Assembly: GCF_017303295.1 (NCBI RefSeq)
Contig: NZ_JAFKOK010000020.1
Location: forward strand, 1-60,573
Direction of reading: 5' to 3'
Source of the DNA: Rhodobacter sp. NTK016B
GTDB lineage: Bacteria > Pseudomonadota > Alphaproteobacteria > Rhodobacterales > Rhodobacteraceae
Length of the DNA stretch: 60,573 nt
Notes under the pieces: model-generated
Database searches by the model: none
What the model was told of the DNA's origin: nothing
The model's input: only the letters and a program-made list of their open reading frames with translations
In this document: positions 27,901 to 35,363 of the stretch, piece after piece
Numbering within the stretch: the first letter of the stretch is position 1
Layout: the number at the start of each line of letters is the position of its first letter
Position numbers and translations under genes: made by a program

Positions 27901-29412
27901 CTCGATGTCATCGAGTTCCGAAGCCAGCTCGGTTTCGACCAGCGCAATGGCGCTATCGACCTGCGCCCGGCTGTAGAACGTCTGCGTCACATAGGAGAGT
28001 GAGGCGAAATTCTCGTCGATGCCGTCGACGCGGGAAACAAGGCCCGTGACACTAAGGGCCAGCGCTTCGATCTCGGTCGCGCGCGCGGTATTCTCCTGAT
28101 AAAGCGCTGCCGTGGCGTTCTGCATGTCCGCGCGGAGCTGCAGGCGCGACGAGGCTTCCGCAGAAAGGCCTTCTTCGACTGTCGCGTTGATCTGGAAGGT
28201 CGCGGCGGCAAACGTCTCCCTTAGGGCTGTGCGATCGCGATATGCGTCGAGCAGCGCTTGCAGCGTATCGAACTGGAAGTCCTCAAAATCCCGGTAGCTC
28301 GACACGGTTGACTGGACGTTCAGGATAATGCCGAGCTGCGCGTCGATAATGGCCTCAGCGGCATCAAGGCGAGCAACTGCTTCTTGAAACTCTGCTTTCG
28401 TCGCGCGCAAGCTGATTGCTGCATTGGCGGCGTCGAGGTTGGCCTCGACCTCCTGCAGGGTTGCGTTCATGCCTTCGACCACAAGCTGCGAGGCAGCGAG
28501 CGACACTGCCGACTCGAGGGCGCTGATCGTCACCTCCGCCGTAGAGATGCGAAGCTCCAAGTCGTCGAGATAGGGAACCTGCGTTGGATCGAGAGATGCT
28601 TGCGCGATCTGCTGGTTCACCCAAACCTGCGTGGCGCGCAGCTCGATCGACGCCTTGGCGGCGTCCAAATCCACCGAGACCTGATTGACGGTATCTTCGA
28701 GGGCTCGGACCCCGTAGATGCGGACCTGACCGGTCGCTTCGTCGACATAGACGCCCGCGTCGGTCACTTTCTTGCCCAACAGCGCGATGGCGGCGGCGTT
28801 GCCGGTGATCAAGTCCCACGCGTCTTGCACTTCGCGCTGGACGTTGGTGATCCGGTCCACCTCTTGATTGAGGCGATCCGTGACCGAGGTGGTCAGCCCA
28901 TCGATCTCGGCGTTGATGTTGTCCAGATCGGTTCCGATCTGAGTCACAGCGTCGGAAAGCGCCTGTGCCGATGCCGTGAGCCCTGCCTGTAGGTCGGCGT
29001 TGACGGTCGCAAGGCCATCATCCACGGCCTGATCCAACGCATCGACCTCGGCTGAGACATCAGCGAAGTCCTCTTGCAGTCCGGCCAGAACATCATCGAG
29101 ATAGGTGTTTGTGTCGGTGATGCGCGTCTCCACGCGCGCCACTTCGTCCGCGACCTCGTTGGCCTTCCGCGCGGCATCATCGATTGCCTCGCGCACGTTC
29201 TTGTCCGTCGCGACCTGCTTCTTGACGGCCAAGGCAATGCGGCTGTCCACACCTGCTAGGATGGGGCCCAGAGCCGCAGCCTTGAGGTTCGTCAGCTCGG
29301 ACAGTCGAACAGCGCGATCCTGCGCGCGACCTCTGGACCCGGCGAGGATCTCCAGATCCTCCCGAAGGCGGCGCAATAGCGCCTCATCGCTTCTGCTCGG
29401 CGGCCTAGCCAT
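24985..29412 (-). CDS. long tail fibre with YYTK-type repeats, 1,475 aa
   Basis: A very long, mostly helical fibre. The N-terminal 480 residues are coiled-coil-rich (LDQAVDDGLATVNADLQAGLTASAQALSDAVTQIG). Residues about 477-990 carry eight copies of a fibre repeat beginning Y-[YF]-[TS]-x-A-x-x-D-x-A-I-A: FYSRAQVDSAIA, YYTKVETDSAIA, YFTKAEVNQTIA, YYTRADVDAAVA, YYTSASIDAALS, YYTSTQADQAIA, YMTAAETDEALA and YYTKAATDEAIA. A beta-rich C-terminal part follows, with a possible sugar-binding domain (LLPNRNFLLGDLSGWNVVVG). The central plan resembles the central domain of host-specificity proteins (DUF1983-like). It starts 8 bases inside the previous gene. The role is host attachment. Confidence 0.85.
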   Translation of the reverse strand: MARPPSRSDEALLRRLREDLEILAGSRGRAQDRAVRLSELTNLKAAALGPILAGVDSRIALAVKKQVATDKNVREAIDDAARKANEVADEVARVETRITDTNTYLDDVLAGLQEDFADVSAEVDALDQAVDDGLATVNADLQAGLTASAQALSDAVTQIGTDLDNINAEIDGLTTSVTDRLNQEVDRITNVQREVQDAWDLITGNAAAIALLGKKVTDAGVYVDEATGQVRIYGVRALEDTVNQVSVDLDAAKASIELRATQVWVNQQIAQASLDPTQVPYLDDLELRISTAEVTISALESAVSLAASQLVVEGMNATLQEVEANLDAANAAISLRATKAEFQEAVARLDAAEAIIDAQLGIILNVQSTVSSYRDFEDFQFDTLQALLDAYRDRTALRETFAAATFQINATVEEGLSAEASSRLQLRADMQNATAALYQENTARATEIEALALSVTGLVSRVDGIDENFASLSYVTQTFYSRAQVDSAIALVETELASELDDIEATLTASYYTKVETDSAIAAASNLLGAEFDGLSSSLATNYFTKAEVNQTIAGITNDLVSRLDDGDERTAEDLAFGNLEAFMNTLNGQREIRSTLAAASQQITTLVVEGVAAEAAARLSLRTEFKESYATLYRENSARASEYEAIAFDILALGSRLDNPEDEGLATVAYLEQTYYTRADVDAAVAAVQTSLSSTIGAVSSTLTTDYYTSASIDAALSSLRQDLESSIGNVSSSLSNNYYTSTQADQAIAAARTSLKAELEGNGGSIYEIGQGLVDVVADIDTNYMTAAETDEALAGIETNLRAVIDRTSPPSDFADDGEHWTRNISGAPADALEPYAAWSFADGIASVSIGSGNGAIIATKGVIAVVDSDTIRVTIRARVNGSGSGADALACRVAWLDGAFSTATIAQNTQNQNAPANEEWDTYIFEAVAPPDAHWARAVVNFFGANLSAGATGDLEVIRIENVTAVAQLAANISQQYYTKAATDEAIAASIQTYDARVDGGMQSKVESTVVALAGLNGSVARLSQIVSTGSGYNAAGIEFFAWDDEGGQGSAVKLLGDHVIVPGTLTAATVLVTDGSGELLPNRNFLLGDLSGWNVVVGNEDHISVFEKTAGAPALQTANAGHAARVKAGVSPVAIMSGPVACKPEDRIAFGVEAAITGAQNGAEITVSIIFFDENDGYAGTWQTVSEDIPNATWRTAEGVAVAPAGTVYFRCRVWAKPSNDRPIYFTNVSALKQRTGALLITPHSIGGAQLITTEALITAEAQIGDATITSAKIKDELRSDNFEPYTGEGTGRGWRLTRDGDAEVESLTVRRAMIVGGATTDFQTETSPGLFDPTKYTGDWRDVLVIELGQTSLGEMWTVIGGGDVRKVAYSTGSGNDRLYGFKAGKLRLLRQVKKYSGSEWTAITRQIGDIQTTSVEDWWDITITEIFGGAYYDVRYILQQDVNTEGNATPPASLVVHRDIYLTAERKVK

Positions 29413-31396
29413 CCATCAGTTCCTCGATGGTGTTGGCGATCGTGACGGAATAGACCGTCCGCTCCCCCTCGATCTCAATCTCCCAATCGCGGGCAAGATA
29501 GCCGCCGGGCAAGCGCGCGGGCGTGTTCACGGTTTGGGTGGTGTGGCGGAGCGTGCCATCGCCGTAGAGGCGGAGCGTGATCGGCTCTTCGCCCGGATCG
29601 GCATCGATGAAATGCGCGCCGAAGTTCGTGAGGGTTCGCGTAGAGAGGATGCCCGACCGCCAGCGATAGGTTGCCGCATCGCCGTCATAGCTCTCGAACA
29701 CCTTCACCGTCACGGTGTCAGGGTCGAGGACATAGAGGTATCCGGTGGGCACATCGTAGAAGATGTCGATGGCGGCGAAGTCCAAGCGGATCATGTCTGT
29801 CGCGCCCTCGGCCCCGACCGTGATGCCTTTCATCGCGAATTCAGCCGCGCCACCTACGGCCCCGGCGTCGTGGAGGAACAGGTACCGGCCTCCGAAGGCG
29901 CTTGCCCGCATGGTCGCCGGGCGCAGGGCGAGCCACTGCTCGCGGGTGAAAAGGTTTCGGGTGACGATTTCGCAAGAAGACGACGAGATAACCGCCAGCC
30001 CGTCATTCGACGGGAACGCCGCAGCATAGCCCAGATCAACGATGCCAGCCCGCGAAAGGCACGGCACGTAGGACTCCATGCGCTCCATTCGCATCGATTC
30101 CGGGCTGAGCCCTTGAGCGATGTAGGGCGTGCTTTCGGTCAGGATGGCCAGCGTCGAGCCGAAGGCAGCGAGGCCAACGATGTCGGTGTCGACGAGCAGC
30201 TCGTATTTGGAGGGCCATGCGTGCGGCTTGTAGGGTTCGCAGAACAGAACCCGCCGCCCGGCGAACGCCGCCATCATACCATTCGGCATAGACACAAGCC
30301 CGGTCATGGTGTCGGGCGGGGTGTCGAAGTCTGCGGTGGGCAGCACCTCGGCCAGCGGATCCTCTTCCATGTCGTGGTCGAAGGTCAGGGTGTCAGCGTC
30401 GATTTCGGCCGCGAAATAGAGATCGGTCGTTCCGGTCAGCGACGTGAGCGAGCGGTAGATGCGGATCTTCTCGATCATGCGCCCGTCAGGCGCTGCGGCG
30501 AAGTTGCTGACCCGAACAACCAGATCGGGATACCAGTCCAGAGCATCGGTAAGGGGCGAAGGCGCGCTCTCTTCACCGAGGCTGGTCACATACGTGTAGG
30601 CATAGAGAACGGACGTCGTGAGTTCGGCCATGTCCTGGGTGATGTTGGTCACCGCGCTCTCGGCGCTCGGTTCTTCGAGCGGCGTCTCGCGCTCGTCGTT
30701 GTCGACCACCTCGAAAACGAGCGTGTAATCGTCCTCGTGGTCACCTCGCAGTGTCAGGTCGGTAAAGCGAAAAACGCCCCCGTCTGCGGTGATCGTGCGC
30801 GTGCCGTCCACAACCCCAGAGTAGCCTTCGCCGACGCTCACAGTGATCGCGGTCTCGGAATCACCGTCGCACAGCAACCCGGCCTCATCGATTATGACGG
30901 CCAACGGCTGGGTCAGCAGTACCTGCCCGGAGATGCTACCCTCCGGCTCGCGAAGGATCTTGACGCGGAAAGGGGCCGTGCCGCCCGTATCGGGCAAAGT
31001 CACAGGGTCTTCGGGATCATTCGGCACCGGCTCGTCGGGTGCGTTCGTGATCGCAAGCTGCGGCGCCACCGTGGGGGCGGCGAGCGCCAGCGGGTAGATC
31101 GCGCCCTGGTACCGCATCTTTGGCGCACCGTCGCCCGTGAAGTAAAGCCGGTCGTCATCGACGGGGCCGGGGGCGAACTGGACCCCAGCGACATTCCAGC
31201 CGTACCAAGCGCCTTCGTGACGCACGATTTTCCGCTTGGGCGAGGCGAAGGTATAGACCGTATCGAGAGCGCGAACCGGGCGCAGGTCACCGCGCTCTAG
31301 GAGCGATCCTTCCGCTACCTGTGCGTGGCCTGCAGGGAGCTGGCGCGGCGTGATCCGAGGCACCTCGCCTTTGAAGGTGTCGAGCTTGATCCGCAT
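29405..31396 (-). CDS. tail/stabilisation protein with inserted Ig-like domain, 663 aa
   Basis: Starts MRIKLDTFKGEVPRITPRQLPAGHAQVAEGSLLERGDLRPVRA, a start typical of large beta-rich tail tube or hub proteins in podoviruses of this type. Residues about 130-220 (GGTAPFRVKILREPEGSISGQVLLTQPLAVIIDEAGLLCDGDSETAITVSVG) look like an inserted Ig-like domain. The following half has beta-propeller-like repeats (FGSTLAILTESTPYIAQGLSPESMRMERM; NDGLAVISSSSCEIVTRNLFTREQW). It probably joins the head adaptors to the fibres. The ATG at 31396 was chosen because the homologous-looking sequence begins there. Confidence 0.75.
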   Translation of the reverse strand: MRIKLDTFKGEVPRITPRQLPAGHAQVAEGSLLERGDLRPVRALDTVYTFASPKRKIVRHEGAWYGWNVAGVQFAPGPVDDDRLYFTGDGAPKMRYQGAIYPLALAAPTVAPQLAITNAPDEPVPNDPEDPVTLPDTGGTAPFRVKILREPEGSISGQVLLTQPLAVIIDEAGLLCDGDSETAITVSVGEGYSGVVDGTRTITADGGVFRFTDLTLRGDHEDDYTLVFEVVDNDERETPLEEPSAESAVTNITQDMAELTTSVLYAYTYVTSLGEESAPSPLTDALDWYPDLVVRVSNFAAAPDGRMIEKIRIYRSLTSLTGTTDLYFAAEIDADTLTFDHDMEEDPLAEVLPTADFDTPPDTMTGLVSMPNGMMAAFAGRRVLFCEPYKPHAWPSKYELLVDTDIVGLAAFGSTLAILTESTPYIAQGLSPESMRMERMESYVPCLSRAGIVDLGYAAAFPSNDGLAVISSSSCEIVTRNLFTREQWLALRPATMRASAFGGRYLFLHDAGAVGGAAEFAMKGITVGAEGATDMIRLDFAAIDIFYDVPTGYLYVLDPDTVTVKVFESYDGDAATYRWRSGILSTRTLTNFGAHFIDADPGEEPITLRLYGDGTLRHTTQTVNTPARLPGGYLARDWEIEIEGERTVYSVTIANTIEELMDG

Positions 31397-31412
31397 GTCG
31401 GGCCTCGTGGTG

Positions 31413-32090
31413 TCAGAAGAACTGGATTCTCGCGCGCTTGCGTGCGCGCTGCTGGCCGGTGACGGCCGTGGCAAAGAGGCGGTCGCAGGAGCGCTCGAAC
31501 CGTTGCAGATGGATCATTGCGCGCTTCGGATCACTCCATTGCTGCTGCGGGAGCAGGAGGGCTTTCGACAGGGCGCCGTCGACGATGATCTCACCGTGCT
31601 GCGTGAGGAGGAATTCAGGCACCTGGTTCAGGTAGTCTTGAAGCGGCTGGGTGTTGGCGGGGTTTGTCAGATCGTCGCCGTGCCTCGGCTTAAGGAACAA
31701 CGAGAGGGTCAGCGTTCCCGCGGCGAAGGGCAGGACGCGCACAGTGCCCGGTGAGACCTGCGTCAGGTAGCGCGGTACCGAACCGATGAATGACGTGTCA
31801 GCGTCGGGGCCGACATCGGAAAACTGCGTGGGCGTCAGGTCCACTGCGGGCTGGTTCGGCGCGGTGAATGTGGCCCACTCGATGAGGTGAATGGCCGCAT
31901 AGTCAGGGGCGGCCATCGCCTCATCGTTCTCGTCGGTCAGCTCAACCGTCGAGATATTTCTCCAGCACTTCGTGCGCTCGCAGAACTCGATCGCCGCCAT
32001 GCGCAGGTACTTCTCTGCCGCGAAGGAAGGCAGGCCCGGCGCGGAAGCGGCCATCATCGGCAAGAATGCAGAGAGCTGTACGGTGGGCAC
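31413..32090 (-). CDS. head-tail adaptor/connector protein, 225 aa
   Basis: Starts MPTVQLSAFLPMMAASAPGLPSFAAEKYLRMAAIEFCERTKCWRN. The helical start, the strand-rich middle (VPRYLTQVSPGTVRVLPFAAGTLTLSLFLKPRHGDDLTNP), and a helical end with PEFLLTQHGEIIVDGALSKALLLP fit the adaptor proteins that sit below the portal in short-tailed phages. It lies between another adaptor-like gene and the large tail protein. It ends with a basic tail (RARKRARIQFF). The role is inferred from order and fold pattern. Confidence 0.75.
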   Translation of the reverse strand: MPTVQLSAFLPMMAASAPGLPSFAAEKYLRMAAIEFCERTKCWRNISTVELTDENDEAMAAPDYAAIHLIEWATFTAPNQPAVDLTPTQFSDVGPDADTSFIGSVPRYLTQVSPGTVRVLPFAAGTLTLSLFLKPRHGDDLTNPANTQPLQDYLNQVPEFLLTQHGEIIVDGALSKALLLPQQQWSDPKRAMIHLQRFERSCDRLFATAVTGQQRARKRARIQFF

Positions 32091-32104
32091 TACGTCACCT
32101 CAGA

Positions 32105-32791
32105 TCACTGGCTGAACCGGCTCTGCGGCGCGTCGGGCGTGCCGCCGCTCTTCTCGGTCTGGGTTTTGATGCCCAGAGCAGCCTGGAACTGCTGGAAGTG
32201 GGCCTGCGCGCGGTTTGCCGCGCCGGGCGTGTTCATGTCCTTCGAGAATGCTCGGTACAGAACGAAATCGGTGCAGGCGTTCATATAGATGTCATCGACC
32301 GGCACCGCGGCGGTGTAGCTTTCGATGAGAAGCTCGCCTGCCGGCACGTCGATTTTCGCGGGCACGCGCGAGGCGACGACCTCGATCTCGCCCGTGGCAT
32401 CATTGCCCGGCACGACATAAAAGTTGCCCTGCATTTCCGGCTCATTGATCAGGTAGACAACGTCCGAACCGAAGGGCAGGGCGTTGGTGTCGTGCCAGAG
32501 CGGGTACATCTGATCGATGACCGAACGCACCACAGGGCTGATGGCGCGGCCGGACGCGACGTTGCGAGTGACGCGCAGCAGCTGGTGGTGGGTCTCAGGG
32601 AGTGCCTGCTTTGTCCCTTGGACCATGGCAACATTGATGATCTCGGCGGTCGCATCCGGTTTCAGGATGGCGATCTCGCGCGTTGCGTCGTTGAGCCACC
32701 CGAGCAGTTCTTTCAGCGGCCAGCGGATCGCGCCGCCATCGGAAAGGATCGTCTGCACACGCTGCAGCACGTCTTGTGCGGTGAAGGCCAT
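32105..32791 (-). CDS. DUF6682-like phage adaptor protein, 228 aa
   Basis: Starts MAFTAQDVLQRVQTILSDGGAIRWPLKELLGWLNDATREIAILKPDA, matching the DUF6682 phage adaptor pattern: an N-terminal helix pair with W-x-x-x-E-L-x-x-W-L-N-D. The middle (VRSVIDQMYPLWH...NALPFGSDVVYLINEPEMQGNFYVVPGND) is strand-rich, and a helical end carries MNACTDFVLYRAFSKDMNTPGAANRAQAHFQQFQAAL. It is placed directly after head genes and before the 225-aa adaptor, so it likely forms the first ring under the portal. Family from memory; no search was run. Confidence 0.8.
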   Translation of the reverse strand: MAFTAQDVLQRVQTILSDGGAIRWPLKELLGWLNDATREIAILKPDATAEIINVAMVQGTKQALPETHHQLLRVTRNVASGRAISPVVRSVIDQMYPLWHDTNALPFGSDVVYLINEPEMQGNFYVVPGNDATGEIEVVASRVPAKIDVPAGELLIESYTAAVPVDDIYMNACTDFVLYRAFSKDMNTPGAANRAQAHFQQFQAALGIKTQTEKSGGTPDAPQSRFSQ

Positions 32792-32828
32792 TGTCTCGAT
32801 CTCCTATCGGCTCGGGTGGCGAGCCGGG

Positions 32829-33341
32829 TTACGCGTCGGCCGACGCGGCGCGGTGTTCCTTGATGCGCTCGGCCAAGGTTTCGGGGTGCGAGCTGGGATG
32901 CGGCTTCTTGCCGATCTCGGCTTCGTAGATCGCGGCGAGTTCATCGCGCGTCATGTCTTCGAGGGATTTCACCGAGGTGGTCGGCTTCACCTCGGGCTTG
33001 GGGCCCAGCTCTTTCGCGGCTTCACCGGCCTGCTTGATCTGGCTGGCGGTGACTTCGGCGTCGGTTTTCGTGCTGACCGGCGCCGCAATCACCGGATCCG
33101 TCTTCGCCTCGGTGTCGACCTGATCCTCGTCGTCCGGGCCATCGTCGTCGTTGCCGTCGGCCAAGGTGTATTCCTTGATCGACAGCAGGGTCTGAGCGTG
33201 CGCGGCGATCTTGACCTCTGCGGTATGGCGCGGATCGCCGAGCGTCGGTTGGAAGTGGTAGGCCACTTCGCGCCCGGATTGCGGGTGCGGCAGGGTGACG
33301 GTGGAGCCGCCGGGGCGGCGGATGCTCAATTGAATCTTCAC
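32829..33341 (-). CDS. head-region protein with C-terminal HeH/LEM-like fold, 170 aa
   Basis: The N-terminus (MKIQLSIRRPGGSTVTLPHPQSGREVAYHFQP) is strand-rich. The middle is acidic and disordered (DDDGPDDEDQVDTEAK). The C-terminus (SLEDMTRDELAAIYEAEIGKKPHPSSHPETLAERIKEHR) resembles a HeH/LEM-like helix pair found in many phage head and tail proteins. It is the first gene after the intrinsic terminator at 33361-33393. No defined function; it may bind head or tail partners. Confidence 0.7.
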   Translation of the reverse strand: MKIQLSIRRPGGSTVTLPHPQSGREVAYHFQPTLGDPRHTAEVKIAAHAQTLLSIKEYTLADGNDDDGPDDEDQVDTEAKTDPVIAAPVSTKTDAEVTASQIKQAGEAAKELGPKPEVKPTTSVKSLEDMTRDELAAIYEAEIGKKPHPSSHPETLAERIKEHRAASADA

Positions 33342-33360
33342 GACTTTCTCCTTGGCTCAG

Positions 33361-33393
33361 AAAAAGGGGGCGGGCGATCTCCCGCCCGCCCCC
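33361..33393 (-). terminator. intrinsic terminator after the capsid genes
   Basis: On the minus strand an 11-bp perfect GC stem (GGGGGCGGGCG / CGCCCGCCCCC; 33366-33376 and 33383-33393) with a 6-base loop is followed by TTTTT (33361-33365). This is a textbook rho-independent terminator facing leftward transcription. It lies between the 147-aa head gene and the 170-aa gene, inside an otherwise co-directional block, so it may reduce tail gene expression relative to the capsid. Confidence 0.9.
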
Positions 33394-33423
33394 AGCGTTG
33401 CCCGAATTTGTCCCTTGCGGGTT

Positions 33424-33867
33424 TCAGTCGTAGAAATACTCCAGCACGACATGGACCTTCTTGGAGGCGCCTGCCGCGATGTCGCCGGAGAACTTCACAC
33501 CGACCGCGCGGTCGGTCTCAGCGGCCTCGATGGCCATCAGGGTGAGCACGTTGGCCTCGGTTTCTTCGTCGTTCACCGACACGCCGTCGAAGAGCACATC
33601 ATCGCTGGTGCGCCCGGCGTCCTTCGAGCCGATATCGCCGGTCATGAAACCCACATCCGCGGTAATGGCGCCGAGTCCCTCACCGATCAGCGTCGCGCGG
33701 CACGCCTTGGCGCGCGCGGGGAACACGCCAATCTCCAGAATGTCCGATGCGGCGGTGAACGCCGTGGTGAACGTGTGCGAAAAAGCCGCGCGCTGCAGCA
33801 TGTGAGCGATGGGATAGGTGGAGGGCTGTTTCTTGAACAGCGAGTAGTCGGTCAGGTGGATGGTCAT
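33424..33867 (-). CDS. putative head decoration protein, 147 aa
   Basis: Starts MTIHLTDYSLFKKQPSTYPIAHMLQRAAFSHTFTTAFTAASDILEIGVFPARAKACRATLIGEGL. The remainder is strand-rich and ends KVHVVLEYFYD. It directly follows the major capsid gene and is itself followed by a strong terminator, so it is expected to be made at high level with the capsid. Position and beta-rich pattern suggest a decoration or capsid-stabilising protein, but no motif proves it. Confidence 0.7.
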   Translation of the reverse strand: MTIHLTDYSLFKKQPSTYPIAHMLQRAAFSHTFTTAFTAASDILEIGVFPARAKACRATLIGEGLGAITADVGFMTGDIGSKDAGRTSDDVLFDGVSVNDEETEANVLTLMAIEAAETDRAVGVKFSGDIAAGASKKVHVVLEYFYD

Positions 33868-33930
33868 GTTCCTGGTCCTTGGACTGGAGGCAGAACCGGC
33901 CCCACAAGGGCCGGTCTAACGATCAAGCGA

Positions 33931-35028
33931 TCACGCGTTCGGATCAGCGCAGTAGGTGTCGAGGGCCTGCGCGCCGAAGGTCCGGTCGTTGAAGATCGTG
34001 CGCTTCATGCCGAACATGAGGCCCGAGGAAATGGCGAGCTGGTTCTTGAAGTCGCGCAGCTCTTCCTGCCACTCGTAGCGCATGCCGCGCGACGTGCCGT
34101 AGGCGACGCAGGCGGCTTGGCGGCCCAGGAACAGCGCGCGCGCGGCAGGGAGATTGCCGCCTGCGCCATAGTCCGAGAAGCGGACGAGGTACTGGTGGGA
34201 GTGCAGCACCACGCCTTTGACCATCCCGAGCATGCCGGTGAACAGCGGGTTCTTCTGGCCCTGCGCGGCGGTGGCATCGCGTTGGATCTGCACCCAGCCC
34301 TGCGTGTCGCTGTTGCGCAGGTCATGTTCCTGCCACGACGACATCACGACCGCATAGCGCTCTTCGCCGCCGATGTTGACCGGCAGGACCATCGACGCAT
34401 CGTTGTCACGCGCCTTCATCATCCGTGCATTGGTCTCGGCGCGCTCGATCAGGTCACGCGACATCTTGTCCGAGTTCGTGATCGTCGCCTTCGAGGTGGC
34501 GGAACCACCATAGAGCAGGTGGGCGTTGTCGTAGGCAGTGAAGTTGTTGCCAGCGTGGCCAGCATAGGTCGTGGGCTCGTGAAACTCGGTATTCACGCCC
34601 CGCGCACCGGCGAGATACATGAAGACGAGCTGATCGATCCACGAGGCCCAATATTCGGCCATACGGCGGCGCGCGGTGTTGCGCAGGTTGTGAACGGTGC
34701 GCTTCTGCGTCATGCGCCCGCCAGCCGACACCGGGAGCCGCGCCTGATCGATGGCGACCTCATCGGAGTAGAACCGCAGGGCCTTTTCCTTGCCGGTCGC
34801 GGTATCGTCGCCCAGAACCGGAGAACCGGTGATGTTGGCCGAGAGATCGAACTGAATGCGGTCGCCCGCGCCCGAGGCCAGCTCGGTGGTTTCGTGGATC
34901 ACCGAGTTCTCGTCTTTGCCGAAGAACTTGCGGCCCCAGAAGGATTTCGGAAGGGTGTCTTGCGCGAGACGCGAGGACCAGCGCCGGATCGCGCGGGGAT
35001 CGCCAACACCAATGACGGTCTGAGACAT
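33931..35028 (-). CDS. major capsid protein, N4-gp56 family
   Basis: The 365-aa product starts MSQTVIGVGDPRAIRRWSSRLAQDTLPKSFWGRKFFGKDENSVIHETTELASGAGDRIQFDL and continues with VSAGGRMTQKRTVHNLRNTARRRMAEYWASWIDQLVFMYLAGARG. Both phrases are characteristic of the N4-gp56 (DUF4043) major capsid family. The start at 35028 has GGAG seven bases upstream, better than the in-frame ATG at 35073. An AT-rich gap of 86 bp precedes it (35029-35114), with a -10-like TATAGC but no convincing -35, so a separate promoter is possible. The downstream terminator isolates it and the 147-aa gene. Confidence 0.92.
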   Translation of the reverse strand: MSQTVIGVGDPRAIRRWSSRLAQDTLPKSFWGRKFFGKDENSVIHETTELASGAGDRIQFDLSANITGSPVLGDDTATGKEKALRFYSDEVAIDQARLPVSAGGRMTQKRTVHNLRNTARRRMAEYWASWIDQLVFMYLAGARGVNTEFHEPTTYAGHAGNNFTAYDNAHLLYGGSATSKATITNSDKMSRDLIERAETNARMMKARDNDASMVLPVNIGGEERYAVVMSSWQEHDLRNSDTQGWVQIQRDATAAQGQKNPLFTGMLGMVKGVVLHSHQYLVRFSDYGAGGNLPAARALFLGRQAACVAYGTSRGMRYEWQEELRDFKNQLAISSGLMFGMKRTIFNDRTFGAQALDTYCADPNA

Positions 35029-35114
35029 AGGACGCTCCATTTCGAGGACGGCGCGTCCTGCGCTCAGTTCCAATTGCTATATGTTGTGCATCAACTGCAA
35101 CCTAAACGCAATAT

Positions 35115-35360
35115 TTAGTTGTTTGGCTTGAGCCGCTCAACAGGGATGTGGCGCGGAGCGTCCACAATCATACGCACTCGCCCCCGCTGATCACGCGCGA
35201 CTATTGAGACATCGGGACCAATTGCAGCGGCCCCGATGAAGGTTTCTTGAGCGCCTTCCAGCAAGACGGAGAGTTGCACGCCGAAGCGTGAGTGCGAGAC
35301 GGAAATGATCGCCTCGCCAACTCGCACTCCTTCCCCTGGTTTCAGCGTCATCGAGAGCAT
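35115..35360 (-). CDS. CsrA-like protein in the head module, 81 aa
   Basis: The ends match the CsrA pattern. The N-terminus MLSMTLKPGEGVRVGEAIISV parallels the CsrA start (M-L-x-L-T-x-x-x-G-E-x-x-x-I-G). The C-terminus RVRMIVDAPRHIPVERLKP parallels V-R-I-G-x-x-A-P-x-x-x-x-V-x-R-x-E-I. Between them are about 30 extra residues (FGVQLSVLLEGAQETFIGAAAIGPDVSIVARDQRG) not present in classical 60-aa CsrA. If it folds as CsrA it could bind GGA-containing leaders of phage or host mRNAs. It starts 3 bases after the scaffold stop and precedes the major capsid gene. It could instead be a small structural protein with chance similarity. Confidence 0.5.
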   Translation of the reverse strand: MLSMTLKPGEGVRVGEAIISVSHSRFGVQLSVLLEGAQETFIGAAAIGPDVSIVARDQRGRVRMIVDAPRHIPVERLKPNN

Positions 35361-35363
35361 GCG

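Noticed and set aside
24900-29412. Possible diversity-generating retroelement for the fibre
   Set aside because: No reverse transcriptase gene and no template repeat matching the fibre ends were seen.
29105-31300. 731-codon plus-strand frame over the fibre and tail genes
   Set aside because: The real genes are on the minus strand with coupled starts and fibre repeats; this frame has no recognisable domain.
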